A stretch of 64,000 nucleotides of DNA from contig JAOAHN010000099.1 of the NCBI GenBank assembly GCA_026415215.1, positions 1 to 64,000 of the forward strand. The letters run 5' to 3'. The number at the start of each line of letters is the position of its first letter. Within the stretch, counting starts at the first letter, position 1. Both the position numbers and the translations under genes were made by a program. This DNA is from Candidatus Hydrogenedentota bacterium. GTDB lineage: Bacteria; Hydrogenedentota; Hydrogenedentia; Hydrogenedentales; Hydrogenedentaceae. Shown here in pieces: positions 9,164-20,366 of this stretch. The notes beneath the pieces were generated by a model. That model saw only the letters and a program-made list of their open reading frames with translations, was not told the DNA's origin and did no database searches.

Positions 9164-9749
9164 ATATATACCTTTCTACTTCAGGAGGAACCAATCCGGT
9201 GATTGCTTTCCCATTTTTTATGAGGGCTCTAATTTCATGAGAGGAAATATCCCTCGGTTGAAAAGGCAAAAAAATAGTTTTATTTAACAATATCGGAGAT
9301 ATTTTTTTATTTTCATTGTTCGATAATGTCCGTGAAGCTACCAGAAATTTATCTACCATCTCTATAACTTCTTCTGCATGGTACCAATTCACAACATCCA
9401 AAAAAGTGTCATATCCTAAGATTAGACCTATACTTGCGGATGGATATATTTCCCTAAAGTGCTTTATTGTATTTACGGTGTAAGATGGTTCACAATTCTC
9501 TATTTCATATTTTGACAGTTCGAAATAGTCTTTACCTTTCAGAGCGAGAGCAAGCATATTATACCTGTGTATAGGCTGGGCACAAACCGTATGTTTATGC
9601 GGTGGAATTCCCGCTGGTACGAAAATAACCTTGTCAAGTTTTGCATAGTTGTAGGCGGCCTCTGCTAATTCTAAATGCATAATGTGAACGGGGTCAAAGG
9701 TACCCCCACACAAACCTATTGAGATTTTGTTACTGTCTAATTTGTCCAT
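9138..9749 (-). CDS. nadD: nicotinate-nucleotide adenylyltransferase
   Basis: NadD adenylates nicotinate mononucleotide to deamido-NAD in NAD synthesis. The 203-residue protein opens with the nucleotidyltransferase motif GGTFDPVHIMHL (HxxH-type) and PAGIPPHKH, and ends with ISSHEIRALIKNGKAITGLVPPEVERYI, which contains the ISSxxIR motif. The start lies inside the end of proA (20-base overlap), consistent with one operon running proB, proA, nadD, yqeK. Together with nadX upstream (14210-15052) the window holds two NAD-synthesis genes. Confidence 0.95.
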   Translation of the reverse strand: MDKLDSNKISIGLCGGTFDPVHIMHLELAEAAYNYAKLDKVIFVPAGIPPHKHTVCAQPIHRYNMLALALKGKDYFELSKYEIENCEPSYTVNTIKHFREIYPSASIGLILGYDTFLDVVNWYHAEEVIEMVDKFLVASRTLSNNENKKISPILLNKTIFLPFQPRDISSHEIRALIKNGKAITGLVPPEVERYIYENGLYRD

Positions 9750-10998
9750 TGCCCCTGATTATAAACTTAAAAGTAGTTAAACCCTCGAGTGCCATTGGAC
9801 CCCGCCAATGAAGTTTATTAGTGCTGATTCCTATTTCCGCTCCCATTCCGAATTCATAGCCATCAGTAAACCTGGTAGAGGCATTTACATACACAGTTGC
9901 ACTATCTACTTCATCGAGGAATCTTTCCGCCGCAGAATAGTCATTAGTGACTATGGCATCCGAGTGATGTGAACCGTAGTAGTTTATATGTTGTATAGCT
10001 TCATCAAGAGAACCAACAATCTTTATCGATAGAATTTTGTCAAGATATTCTGTAAACCAGTCCTCTTCAGTAGCCGGTTTACATTCGATTAGCATTTGAG
10101 TTCGAGGGCAACCTCTCAATTCACAGCCGCCTTCGATAAGAGCTTTCGCAATTGGGGGTAACAAAATCGGAGCAGATGCTTCATGAACAAGAAGAGTTTC
10201 CATAGCATTACATACACCTGGTCTCTGAAGTTTGGCATTCATTACAATCTTCAAAGACATATCAAGTTCAGCATCAGCGTGGAGATAAGTATGGCATACC
10301 CCATCCAGATGGGCAACTACTGGGATGTGAGATTCTTCGTATATACGAGAAATTAATCCTTTTCCACCTCTTGGGATAATTACATCGATGTATTGGTCTA
10401 GCTTTAGCATCTCTCCTACTGCAGAGCGGTCAGTGGTGGATATTATCTGGAGGGAGTTTTCGGGCACTCCTACTTCAGTGACAGCATCACTGAAAATTTT
10501 AGCAAGTGCAATATTAGAATGAATTGCCTCAGAGCCACCTCTTAGTATACAAGCGTTTGATGACTTCAGACACAGTGAAGCGGCATCAATAGTAACATTA
10601 GGTCTACTTTCATAGATAATACCTACAACTCCTATCGGTTGTCTTATTCTCGCTATCTTAAGGCCATTGGGATGAATATATTGATCTTCAATTTTGCCTA
10701 TTGGATCCGGAAGACTTGCCACCACTCTCACACTTTCAGCCATTTCTTTGATTCTCTTGGGATTGAGCTCCAGCCTATCGATGAAAGCAGAGGTTTGCCC
10801 CTGAGTCTTCGCATTTTCAAGGTCTTTTCTATTTTCCCTTATAATCCATTCCGTGTGTGCCAAGATTTTTTCTGCCACATTTAATAATGCTTTGTTTTTT
10901 ACATCTTTTGAAATCTTTCGAAGCTGATAGGAAGCTACTCTTGCACGCTTTCCAATCAGAGCTATTTCTTCGGCAATGTTCATAATTCTATCTCCCAT
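9730..10998 (-). CDS. proA: gamma-glutamyl phosphate reductase
   Basis: ProA reduces gamma-glutamyl phosphate to glutamate semialdehyde with NADPH, the second step of proline synthesis. The 422-residue protein has the aldehyde-dehydrogenase-like fold with RQPIGVVGIIYESRPNVT, IPRGGKGLI, the catalytic Cys in QRPGVCNAMETLLVH and the C-terminal RFTDGYEFGMGAEIGIST. The start codon ATG 10998 is six bases after the proB stop, so the two genes are co-translated and the products may cooperate. No anomaly was seen. Confidence 0.96.
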   Translation of the reverse strand: MGDRIMNIAEEIALIGKRARVASYQLRKISKDVKNKALLNVAEKILAHTEWIIRENRKDLENAKTQGQTSAFIDRLELNPKRIKEMAESVRVVASLPDPIGKIEDQYIHPNGLKIARIRQPIGVVGIIYESRPNVTIDAASLCLKSSNACILRGGSEAIHSNIALAKIFSDAVTEVGVPENSLQIISTTDRSAVGEMLKLDQYIDVIIPRGGKGLISRIYEESHIPVVAHLDGVCHTYLHADAELDMSLKIVMNAKLQRPGVCNAMETLLVHEASAPILLPPIAKALIEGGCELRGCPRTQMLIECKPATEEDWFTEYLDKILSIKIVGSLDEAIQHINYYGSHHSDAIVTNDYSAAERFLDEVDSATVYVNASTRFTDGYEFGMGAEIGISTNKLHWRGPMALEGLTTFKFIIRGNGQIRQ

Positions 10999-11004
10999 AG
11001 TTAC

Positions 11005-13504
<2,500 letters not shown>

Positions 13505-13529
13505 TTATAAAAGAATAGACTTTAAACTA

Positions 13530-13814
13530 CTAATTTGTAGAAGCTTCTTTTTCAATAGTTTTCAAAGGAATAACATCAACACATTTTTTTCCGCCGGACA
13601 TAAATCTATATTTAACTAACCCCTCAACCAGGGCATATATAGTGTAATCACGCCCCAACCCTACATTTTTACCCGGCTTAATCTTAGTACCCAATTGGCG
13701 AACAATTATATTTCCCGGAATTACATGCTCACCCTCATATTTCTTTACACCTAAGTATTTAGGATTGCTATCCCTACCATTTCTTGCGCTTCCACCACTC
13801 TTTTTATGAGCCAT
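13530..13814 (-). CDS. rpmA: 50S ribosomal protein L27
   Basis: L27 reaches the peptidyl transferase centre with its N-terminal tail. The 94-residue sequence has the diagnostic start [38 protein letters not shown] and the [12 protein letters not shown] segment. It begins MAHKKSGG with no extra N-terminal peptide of the kind cleaved in Firmicutes. The C-terminus has a slightly long tail ([10 protein letters not shown]). It lies 24 bases after rplU in the standard order. Confidence 0.98.
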   Translation of the reverse strand: MAHKKSGGSARNGRDSNPKYLGVKKYEGEHVIPGNIIVRQLGTKIKPGKNVGLGRDYTIYALVEGLVKYRFMSGGKKCVDVIPLKTIEKEASTN

Positions 13815-13838
13815 ACCTTTATCTCCCTTATCAAAATC

Positions 13839-14153
13839 TTAGTTGAGTTTTATCTCTTTAACTAAAACTTCGGTGTACCATTGTCTATGTCCATATGTCC
13901 TGTGATAATTTTTTCTACGCTTGTATTTGAATACTCGAATCTTTTTGTCTTTGTAATGTTTCAGAACCTCAAGCAAAACCCTTGCAGATTTCAGTGCAGA
14001 GGGTTCTATAATAATCTCGTTACCGGTAGATACAAGATAAATATCTTCGACTTCAACTATATCTCCCTCTTTTGCTTTTAACTTTTCTACTTTTAGCTTA
14101 TCATTAGGTTGAACTCTATATTGTTTATTACCACAATTAATTATTGCATACAT
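13839..14153 (-). CDS. rplU: 50S ribosomal protein L21
   Basis: L21 is an early-binding large-subunit protein contacting 23S rRNA. The 104-residue sequence begins MYAIINCGNKQYRVQPNDKL and contains the RNA-binding basic segment VFKYKRRKNYHRTYGHRQWYTEV characteristic of the family. It is the first gene of the rplU-rpmA-obg-proBA-nadD cluster on the minus strand. Its own upstream gap (to nadX at 14210) is 56 bases and could hold a promoter, but I cannot point to clear -35 and -10 boxes. Confidence 0.97.
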   Translation of the reverse strand: MYAIINCGNKQYRVQPNDKLKVEKLKAKEGDIVEVEDIYLVSTGNEIIIEPSALKSARVLLEVLKHYKDKKIRVFKYKRRKNYHRTYGHRQWYTEVLVKEIKLN

Positions 14154-14209
14154 TTCAGTAACTCCCTATATTTTTGTTTTAGGGCATATATTATATGAAA
14201 TATAGCAAA

Positions 14210-15052
14210 TCAATTACCACTTCTCTTAATAGGACAATACATACAATAGTTAATATAGTCCTCAGCCATTTGTCTAAGCTCCGCTATAGCAGAAAGAGAA
14301 GCAAGATAGCTACTTTTTATATTTCTTGGAGAGGGCAGGTTTACAGTAACTGTGTGCAAGCTTCCAAAGGCTCCTTCTGCATAAATCTCATGAGTATTTT
14401 GAGATGTCCGAGGATCAGCAACAATTCTTACCTTAGTTTCCTTTGGTCCTATTCCATAGTAGCTTAGGGCAACTGCTACATTCACATTGGCTGGAAATGC
14501 TTTTGCTGCCTCAATTGCGTTGCCCTCGAATAGAAGAGTAGGTTCTGTTATATTCGAGAGGTCTATATTATTCTCAAGTACATAGGGAGCTCCTGCAAGC
14601 GCTTGAGGTGGCTTCCGAGTAGTAAGAATAACCGTGTGAAGTCCGGCTTCCATAGCACTACGAACCCCATCTAAACCACAAATAGCACCCGAGGGAATTT
14701 TTATCCTAATGTGATTACTCCGTGCTTCTTGGAGCAAATCATAATTCTCCAATATCCCACTTAAGCTCATTATAAGACAGTCTTTCCTATATTTAATGCA
14801 ATTTTTAATTACACCCTCTACTGCGGATGCGGATGCACATTCTATTACAAAATCGGAATTCGATATAGCCTCTTCCAAATTGCAAATTTCCGCATCGAGC
14901 TTAAAAGTTTTTTTTAGTAAGGTTGCTTTCGATTCATCAATATCATGTAGAGAAACAATTTCAGCAGGAATAGTTCCTTTCTGAATTGCTATGCAGATAT
15001 CGGCTCCTATATTTCCACAGCCAATAAGAGCAACCCTGAGCTTACTCTCCAT
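14210..15052 (-). CDS. nadX: L-aspartate dehydrogenase
   Basis: NadX oxidises aspartate to iminoaspartate with NAD(P), feeding quinolinate and NAD synthesis in place of NadB. The 280-residue product has an N-terminal Rossmann motif ALIGCGNIGADI, VIECASASAVEG, the substrate region MSLSGILENYDLL, PSGAICGLDGVRSA and FPANVNVAVALSYYGIG, all typical of the aspartate dehydrogenase (DUF108) family. The frame extends upstream to 15106, but ATG 15052 is preceded by AAGGAT and gives the family start MESKLRVALIGCG. It lies upstream of rplU in the same direction; nadD is in the same cluster. Confidence 0.88.
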   Translation of the reverse strand: MESKLRVALIGCGNIGADICIAIQKGTIPAEIVSLHDIDESKATLLKKTFKLDAEICNLEEAISNSDFVIECASASAVEGVIKNCIKYRKDCLIMSLSGILENYDLLQEARSNHIRIKIPSGAICGLDGVRSAMEAGLHTVILTTRKPPQALAGAPYVLENNIDLSNITEPTLLFEGNAIEAAKAFPANVNVAVALSYYGIGPKETKVRIVADPRTSQNTHEIYAEGAFGSLHTVTVNLPSPRNIKSSYLASLSAIAELRQMAEDYINYCMYCPIKRSGN

Positions 15053-15238
15053 TGTTAGCTTATCCTTAGCGGAGTTGAAAGTAATTATAGTCACTAAAAT
15101 CCACAATTGCTGAGAGATTTCTATATCATAACAGTTTTAGTCTATTGATAACTAATTTCAGCATTAAGAGTATCGAGCCTTTGTCATTCTGGTAAAATAT
15201 ATCTTTGTGGTGTTAATTAAGCTACTGGAGAAACAGAT

Positions 15239-15652
15239 ATGAGAAGTTTCACTGAGTATTTAGAGTTTTGCACGAGAGAAAAAAGAGAATATATTAACAT
15301 AACATCTAAAGTTGAAGAGATAGTCAAAAAAAGCGGGGTACAAGAAGGGTTTGTATTGGTTTCAGCTATGCATATCACAGCGGGCGTATATGTAAACGAC
15401 GCTGAAGAAGGGTTAATAAAAGATATTGATGAATGGTTAGAAAGGCTTGCACCTTCAGGAAGAAGTTATCGCCATCATGCTACTGGGGAAACTAACGGAG
15501 ATGCCCATTTGAAGAGTCTTTTGATCCATCACGAGGTAATTGTGCCAATAACAAAGGGCAAACTTGATTTAGGACCCTGGCAGGAAATTTACTACGCTGA
15601 ATTTGATGGTCAACGAAAGAAAAGAGTAATAGTCAAGATAATAGGGGAATAG
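15239..15652 (+). CDS. YjbQ family protein (UPF0047)
   Basis: This family is small, trimeric and widespread; E. coli YjbQ has weak thiamine-phosphate synthase activity, and the physiological role is unsettled. The 137-residue protein shows the family signatures [29 protein letters not shown] and [18 protein letters not shown]. Conserved His and Glu residues in these motifs form the putative metal site. It starts at ATG 15239 and its stop is followed within five bases by the alcohol dehydrogenase gene, so the two are probably co-transcribed. Confidence 0.88.
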   Translation: MRSFTEYLEFCTREKREYINITSKVEEIVKKSGVQEGFVLVSAMHITAGVYVNDAEEGLIKDIDEWLERLAPSGRSYRHHATGETNGDAHLKSLLIHHEVIVPITKGKLDLGPWQEIYYAEFDGQRKKRVIVKIIGE

Positions 15653-15697
15653 TAGGATGAATACTCTGATAGATAGTAGGATGAATACTCTGATAGA
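15649..15697 (+). repeat. in-frame 24-base tandem duplication over a start site
   Basis: A 25-base match repeats with a period of 24: AGTAGGATGAATACTCTGAT appears at 15651 and again at 15675. Each copy carries an AGG and an ATG, so the alcohol dehydrogenase gene has two equally placed starts (15657 and 15681) and the protein begins with MNTLIDSR followed by MNTLIEGL. The first copy also includes the TAG stop of the upstream gene. The perfect identity suggests a recent slippage event. Confidence 0.85.
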
Positions 15698-16835
15698 AGG
15701 TCTAAGTGAATTCAATTTTTACTTACCTACAAATATAATATTCAAGGTAGATGCTCTCAAAGATATAAGGTCTTTTGCACTGGGAGAAAAACCATTTATA
15801 GTAACTGGGAAAAATAGTTCAAAGAAGAATGGGGCCTTGGAGTTTGTCCAAAAATGCTTTCCCAATGGGGTCATATTCGACAGAGTAGAAGAAAATCCAT
15901 CAGCAGAGACTTGTGATACAGCAGGAAATCTTTGCAAAGAAGAAAAGTGTGATTGGGTTATATGCATAGGTGGAGGGAGCCCTCTTGATACAGGAAAATG
16001 TGTAGCTGGTTTAGCCACAAATGGGGGAAAATGTGCAGATTATTTCGGTAGGGATTTATTTAAAAATTCCCCATTGCCGATATTAGCTGTCCCCACTACA
16101 GCAGGTACGGGTAGTGAAGTTACTCAATATGCAGTGATAACAGATCGAAAAAACAACACTAAGAAAACCGTGGCAGATAGAAGGATTTTCCCTAAAGTAG
16201 CATTGGCTGACCCTAATCTAACATTGACTATGAACCGTGATATTACACTTTCTACCGGTTTAGATGCTTTAAGTCAATGTATGGAGGGGATAGTCTCCAA
16301 AAAATCTACTCCTATAACTGATACCCTTGCTTTAGAAGGATGTAGAATATTAAAGGAATATATTCCCAATGTGCTTAAGAATCCTTCCGATCTCCATTCA
16401 AGAACTATGGTAATGTATGCATCCCTATTATCGGGGATAGTGATAGCCCACACGGGAACTACTTTGGTTCATGCCCTGGGATATTACTATACATTATACT
16501 ATGGTATACCTCATGGAATTGCTAACGCATTATTTCTCATCCCTATGTTTAGAAGAAATGAAAAATATCTCCCTGAGAAGGTGAAAACTCTCTCAAACGC
16601 AATTTCTAATAATCCCAACTTTGGTACCATCACCAAAATAGAGGACAACCTAAAAGAACTTTTTAGCGAATTGGATTTTTCTTACAAGGCTAAAGACTGG
16701 GGAGTAGAAAGTAAGAAATTCCCTGAGTTTGCAGAAAATTTGGCTAATGACCCATACAGATTCAGAAATCAATATGGGACCTTCGATATGACCGAGTTGG
16801 AAAATATATTTGAGGAATCATATTTAGGTAAATGA
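15657..16835 (+). CDS. iron-containing alcohol dehydrogenase
   Basis: This is a group III NAD(P)-dependent alcohol dehydrogenase. The 392-residue protein has the cofactor motif CIGGGSPLDTGK, the family region PTTAGTGSEVTQYAVI, DALSQCMEG, and metal-ligand histidines in HALGYYYTLYYGIPHGIANAL. Length is normal. The N-terminus contains a duplicated octapeptide because of the 24-base repeat; ATG 15681 is a plausible alternative start. Its last codon overlaps the start of the histidine kinase gene by four bases (ATGA), so the kinase is translationally coupled. The substrate cannot be deduced. Confidence 0.9.
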   Translation: MNTLIDSRMNTLIEGLSEFNFYLPTNIIFKVDALKDIRSFALGEKPFIVTGKNSSKKNGALEFVQKCFPNGVIFDRVEENPSAETCDTAGNLCKEEKCDWVICIGGGSPLDTGKCVAGLATNGGKCADYFGRDLFKNSPLPILAVPTTAGTGSEVTQYAVITDRKNNTKKTVADRRIFPKVALADPNLTLTMNRDITLSTGLDALSQCMEGIVSKKSTPITDTLALEGCRILKEYIPNVLKNPSDLHSRTMVMYASLLSGIVIAHTGTTLVHALGYYYTLYYGIPHGIANALFLIPMFRRNEKYLPEKVKTLSNAISNNPNFGTITKIEDNLKELFSELDFSYKAKDWGVESKKFPEFAENLANDPYRFRNQYGTFDMTELENIFEESYLGK

Positions 16836-18925
16836 AACTAACTGCTAAAATCACCCTCATCTTTTTCCTATTTTGGCTATTTCTTTTAGTGAGTTCTTAC
16901 TTAACCTATGACCGCGTAGTAAAACCGGCAATATATGACTTTGAAAAGAGCTCTGCTAAAGAAAAGTTAGAAAGATTTAGTAGAACCCTAAAAAATGAAA
17001 TGGGATTTTTTCACAAGTTTTGTGCTGACTATGCAAGGTGGGATGATACTTATGAGTATATGAAAGACAAAAATGAAGAATATATCAAAAGTAACTTTTC
17101 AAAAGAAGCATTTACTGAAAATCAATTCAACTTAGCAATAATAGTAAATAATGAAGGGAAGGTGTTATTCGGAAAGTGGCTCGATTTAGAAACAGGGGAG
17201 AGCAAAAACTTGCCAATGGAACTGTCAACACCCCTATGGGCCCTGACCCATCCCCTTTTAAGATTCCCCGATGTTAAAGAGGGAAAAGTCGGTTTTTGGA
17301 AAACAACATATGGAATTTTACTTATATCTTCACACAAAATATTACCAAGTAAAGGAGAGGGCGCCCCAGCAGGTACTTTAATCTTTGGAAGACTCATTAC
17401 CCCTCAGTTTTGGGATAAAATCTCAGACCACACATTACTAAACTTAGATTTAATAGACTACTTGGAAAAAAGCAAATATATCAAAGATAATCCTAAGGAC
17501 GATGAGTTTCCAATATTTATATATGCTAATAACTCAGAAATCAATGTATATCAGATTATCTATGACTTATATAACAAGCCTCTATTAATAGTAAAAATAG
17601 TGCATCCATTAAATGTGCTCAAGGCTGGAAGATTATTGGAAACTCGTGCTGCTTTATATTTTTTAATAATAATAGGGGTAGGTTTAACAATAATGTGGTT
17701 AACTGTTCAAAGAAATATAGTTCTTCCGATACGAGAACTCACGAAACACATTCAAAACTCCGCTTATCAAGCGGTAATATCTACCTACCCTACTCCAGAG
17801 AGAAACGATGAGGTCGCCCTTTTAATATTTCACTTCAATAGAATGGCTCACAAAATCAATAAGTTAGTAGAGGAAACTCAAAGATGGAATAAGCTACTTG
17901 AAGAAAGGGAACGATACTTCAGAACATTATTAAATGTGGTTCCCTGCGGTATCGTAGAACTAAGCGAAAGAGGTGAAATTGAGACAGCCAATGACACATT
18001 TAAGGAACTAATCAATCTAAATGATAAAATGCAAAGTCTTGAAAAGATGTTAATTTACGAGGTCATAAAATCTCAACAAATTGAAAACTTTATATCGAAT
18101 AAAACAGGAGATTTCTTCGAATCAGAAGAAAGTATACAAATAGGAAACCATGGTGTTAAATACATTCATTATAAGTTTAAAAAAATTGAAAGGAACGAAA
18201 AAATATATTTCATAGGTTTAATATGGGACATTACGAATTTCAAAGAAATCCAAGAAAAATTGGAAACTCAAAAGAGACTTGCATTACTCGGCGAGGCAAG
18301 TGCAAGCCTTGCTCATGAACTTAGGAACATGGTATCAGCTGTCCAAAGTGGATTCATGCTTTTATTAGAAGAGACAAATATTGACAAGAGATCAGATATC
18401 ATAGAAGAGCTAAAAAGTTTAATATTCAGATTGGAAGATACGCTGAGGAAACTTCTTGATTTTACAAGAGTCTACAAGTTAGAAAAGAAAAAGGTTCCAG
18501 TAGGCTTAATTGTAAGAGAACAGTTTCAAAACTGTGTTATATCAATGGGTAGAACATCCAAGTATGAAATTGAAATCAACGGTGAGAGCGAGGTATATGT
18601 TGACCCAAGTCTTCTCTCAAGAGCGTTCTTTAACATCATTAAAAACAGCATAGAAGCAATGCCAGATGGGGGGAAAATCACAGTTTCAATCTTAGATAAT
18701 ATGGAGTGGGTGCAAATTTCAATAAAAGATTATGGAAAAGGTATAGAGCCTGAGCTAATTGAGAAAATAGGAAAGCCATTTTTCACTACTAAAAGCAAGG
18801 GAACCGGGTTAGGAATGGCGATAGTATTTAAGATTATCGAGTCTCATAAAGGAAAAATAGATATTGAGAGTGAGATAAATAAGGGCACAAAGATAACGAT
18901 AACACTTCCAAAATTGGAGGCATAA
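16832..18925 (+). CDS. membrane sensor histidine kinase (CHASE4-HAMP-PAS-HisKA-HATPase)
   Basis: The 697-residue kinase starts with a membrane helix (about 7-25), followed by an extracytoplasmic domain of about 245 residues. DYARWDDTYEYM in that domain is characteristic of CHASE4. A second helix lies at about 272-292, then HAMP (about 293-350) and a PAS-like domain (about 365-470). The catalytic core has H495 in SLAHELRN, the N-box NIIKNSIEAMPDGG, the G1 box DYGKGI and the G2 box GTGLGMAIV. The cognate regulator is almost certainly the NtrC-type protein three bases downstream. It overlaps the alcohol dehydrogenase stop, so both are in one operon. The signal is unknown. Confidence 0.92.
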   Translation: MKLTAKITLIFFLFWLFLLVSSYLTYDRVVKPAIYDFEKSSAKEKLERFSRTLKNEMGFFHKFCADYARWDDTYEYMKDKNEEYIKSNFSKEAFTENQFNLAIIVNNEGKVLFGKWLDLETGESKNLPMELSTPLWALTHPLLRFPDVKEGKVGFWKTTYGILLISSHKILPSKGEGAPAGTLIFGRLITPQFWDKISDHTLLNLDLIDYLEKSKYIKDNPKDDEFPIFIYANNSEINVYQIIYDLYNKPLLIVKIVHPLNVLKAGRLLETRAALYFLIIIGVGLTIMWLTVQRNIVLPIRELTKHIQNSAYQAVISTYPTPERNDEVALLIFHFNRMAHKINKLVEETQRWNKLLEERERYFRTLLNVVPCGIVELSERGEIETANDTFKELINLNDKMQSLEKMLIYEVIKSQQIENFISNKTGDFFESEESIQIGNHGVKYIHYKFKKIERNEKIYFIGLIWDITNFKEIQEKLETQKRLALLGEASASLAHELRNMVSAVQSGFMLLLEETNIDKRSDIIEELKSLIFRLEDTLRKLLDFTRVYKLEKKKVPVGLIVREQFQNCVISMGRTSKYEIEINGESEVYVDPSLLSRAFFNIIKNSIEAMPDGGKITVSILDNMEWVQISIKDYGKGIEPELIEKIGKPFFTTKSKGTGLGMAIVFKIIESHKGKIDIESEINKGTKITITLPKLEA

Positions 18926-18928
18926 CCC

Positions 18929-20335
18929 ATGAGCGGAAGGGTTTTAGTGGTTGAAGACGAAAAGTTAATTCGGTGGAATATAGTAGAGAAATTGCATTCA
19001 ATGGGGTTTCTAACTGAGGAAGCAGGTTCAGTTAATGAGGCAAAAAATATAATCAGCAAAAGGGCATTAGACATAGCTATAGTTGATCTGAGATTGCCCG
19101 ATGGTGATGGGATGGATATCCTGAAAGAAATAGTATCAAAACAACCTGGCATACCTGTGTTAATAATAACAGCATATTCAAGTATTTCTAACGCAGTAGA
19201 GGCGATGAAGAACGGAGCTTTTGACTATGTTAGTAAGCCGTTCGAAATGGATGAGCTCATAATGCGTGTTCAAAGGGCAATTGAACAATCTCATCTGCGA
19301 AACTCATTTCAAATAGGACTCCAGCAGAGCAAAAGGATTTTTAATTTAGAGCACATTATTGGTGAAAGTTCTAGGATAAAAGAGGCAAAGAAACTTTTGA
19401 AAAGTGTAGCAGAATCTCCGAGCACAACAATCTTACTTTTAGGAGAAAGTGGAAGTGGTAAAGACTTAGCAGCAAGGGTAATCCACTACGAATCAGAGAG
19501 AGCCCCTTATCCGTTTATGAATATAACTTGCACTGCTCTTCCTGAAAGTTTACTTGAATCTGAATTATTCGGGTATGAGGCTGGCTCGTTTACAGGTGCA
19601 GACAGATTAAAAAAAGGGTTGTTTGAGATTGCAAATAGGGGGACAGTATTTATGGATGAAATAGGCGATATGCCTTTATCTATTCAGGCAAAAGTGCTGA
19701 GAATACTTGATGAGAAAACTTTCAAAAGAATAGGGGGGAGTGTTGATATTCAAGTAGATGTTAGAGTAATAGCGGCAACAAATAAGAATCTCGAGGAAAT
19801 GGTAAAGAATGGTACTTTTCGGGAAGATTTGTTTTATAGGCTTAATGTTATCCCTATAGAAATACCGCCTTTGAGAGAAAGAGCAGAAGACATTCCTCTA
19901 TTAGCGGAACACTTTTTGAACCTCTTTAACAAGGAATTTAGAAGAGAAAGAAAAGGATTTACACCCGAGGCAATCAGAAAATTGCTTTCCTATCATTGGC
20001 CCGGAAATGTGAGGGAGTTGAGAAATGTTATAGAACGAGCAGTTCTTTTAGGAAAGGAAGATTTCATTCACGAAGATGAAATAATACTTGGGAGGGCAAG
20101 TTTAGCAAGAGGCAGAAGCTTCTCTGGTGCTGAATTGTTTCTCCTACCTCCTGGGGGTTGCTCTCTTGAAGAGGTTGAAAAGTCATTAGTAAAACAGGCC
20201 CTTGAGAGAACCAATTGGAATTTAACAAGGGCAGGTGCACTACTCAACATATCGAGAGATCAAGTCAGATATAAAATTGAAAAATATGGTTTGAAACCCT
20301 CAGCTAATCAAGATTTTACAGACCATAACGCATAG
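18929..20335 (+). CDS. sigma-54-dependent NtrC-family response regulator
   Basis: This 468-residue protein activates sigma-54 RNA polymerase when phosphorylated. Domains in order: receiver (about 5-118, phospho-acceptor D53 in VDLRLPDGDG), AAA+ domain (about 142-380) and a Fis-type helix-turn-helix (about 425-460, NLTRAGALLNISRDQVRYKI). The AAA+ part has Walker A GESGSGKD, the sigma-54 contact loop GSFTGA (Ser for the common Ala), Walker B VFMDEIGD and the R-finger region. It pairs with the kinase immediately upstream. I did not find a convincing sigma-54 promoter in the window. Confidence 0.95.
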   Translation: MSGRVLVVEDEKLIRWNIVEKLHSMGFLTEEAGSVNEAKNIISKRALDIAIVDLRLPDGDGMDILKEIVSKQPGIPVLIITAYSSISNAVEAMKNGAFDYVSKPFEMDELIMRVQRAIEQSHLRNSFQIGLQQSKRIFNLEHIIGESSRIKEAKKLLKSVAESPSTTILLLGESGSGKDLAARVIHYESERAPYPFMNITCTALPESLLESELFGYEAGSFTGADRLKKGLFEIANRGTVFMDEIGDMPLSIQAKVLRILDEKTFKRIGGSVDIQVDVRVIAATNKNLEEMVKNGTFREDLFYRLNVIPIEIPPLRERAEDIPLLAEHFLNLFNKEFRRERKGFTPEAIRKLLSYHWPGNVRELRNVIERAVLLGKEDFIHEDEIILGRASLARGRSFSGAELFLLPPGGCSLEEVEKSLVKQALERTNWNLTRAGALLNISRDQVRYKIEKYGLKPSANQDFTDHNA

Positions 20336-20350
20336 TATTAATTTCTCAAC

Positions 20351-20366
20351 AAGTTTATGTGAAACT
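20351..20366. terminator. weak hairpin at the convergent gene ends
   Basis: AAGTTT-ATGTG-AAACTT forms a 6-bp stem exactly at the end of the Ig-repeat gene and 16 bases past the end of the NtrC-type regulator gene. No T-run follows on either strand, so terminator activity is doubtful. It is the only hairpin in this 30-base convergent gap. Confidence 0.25.
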
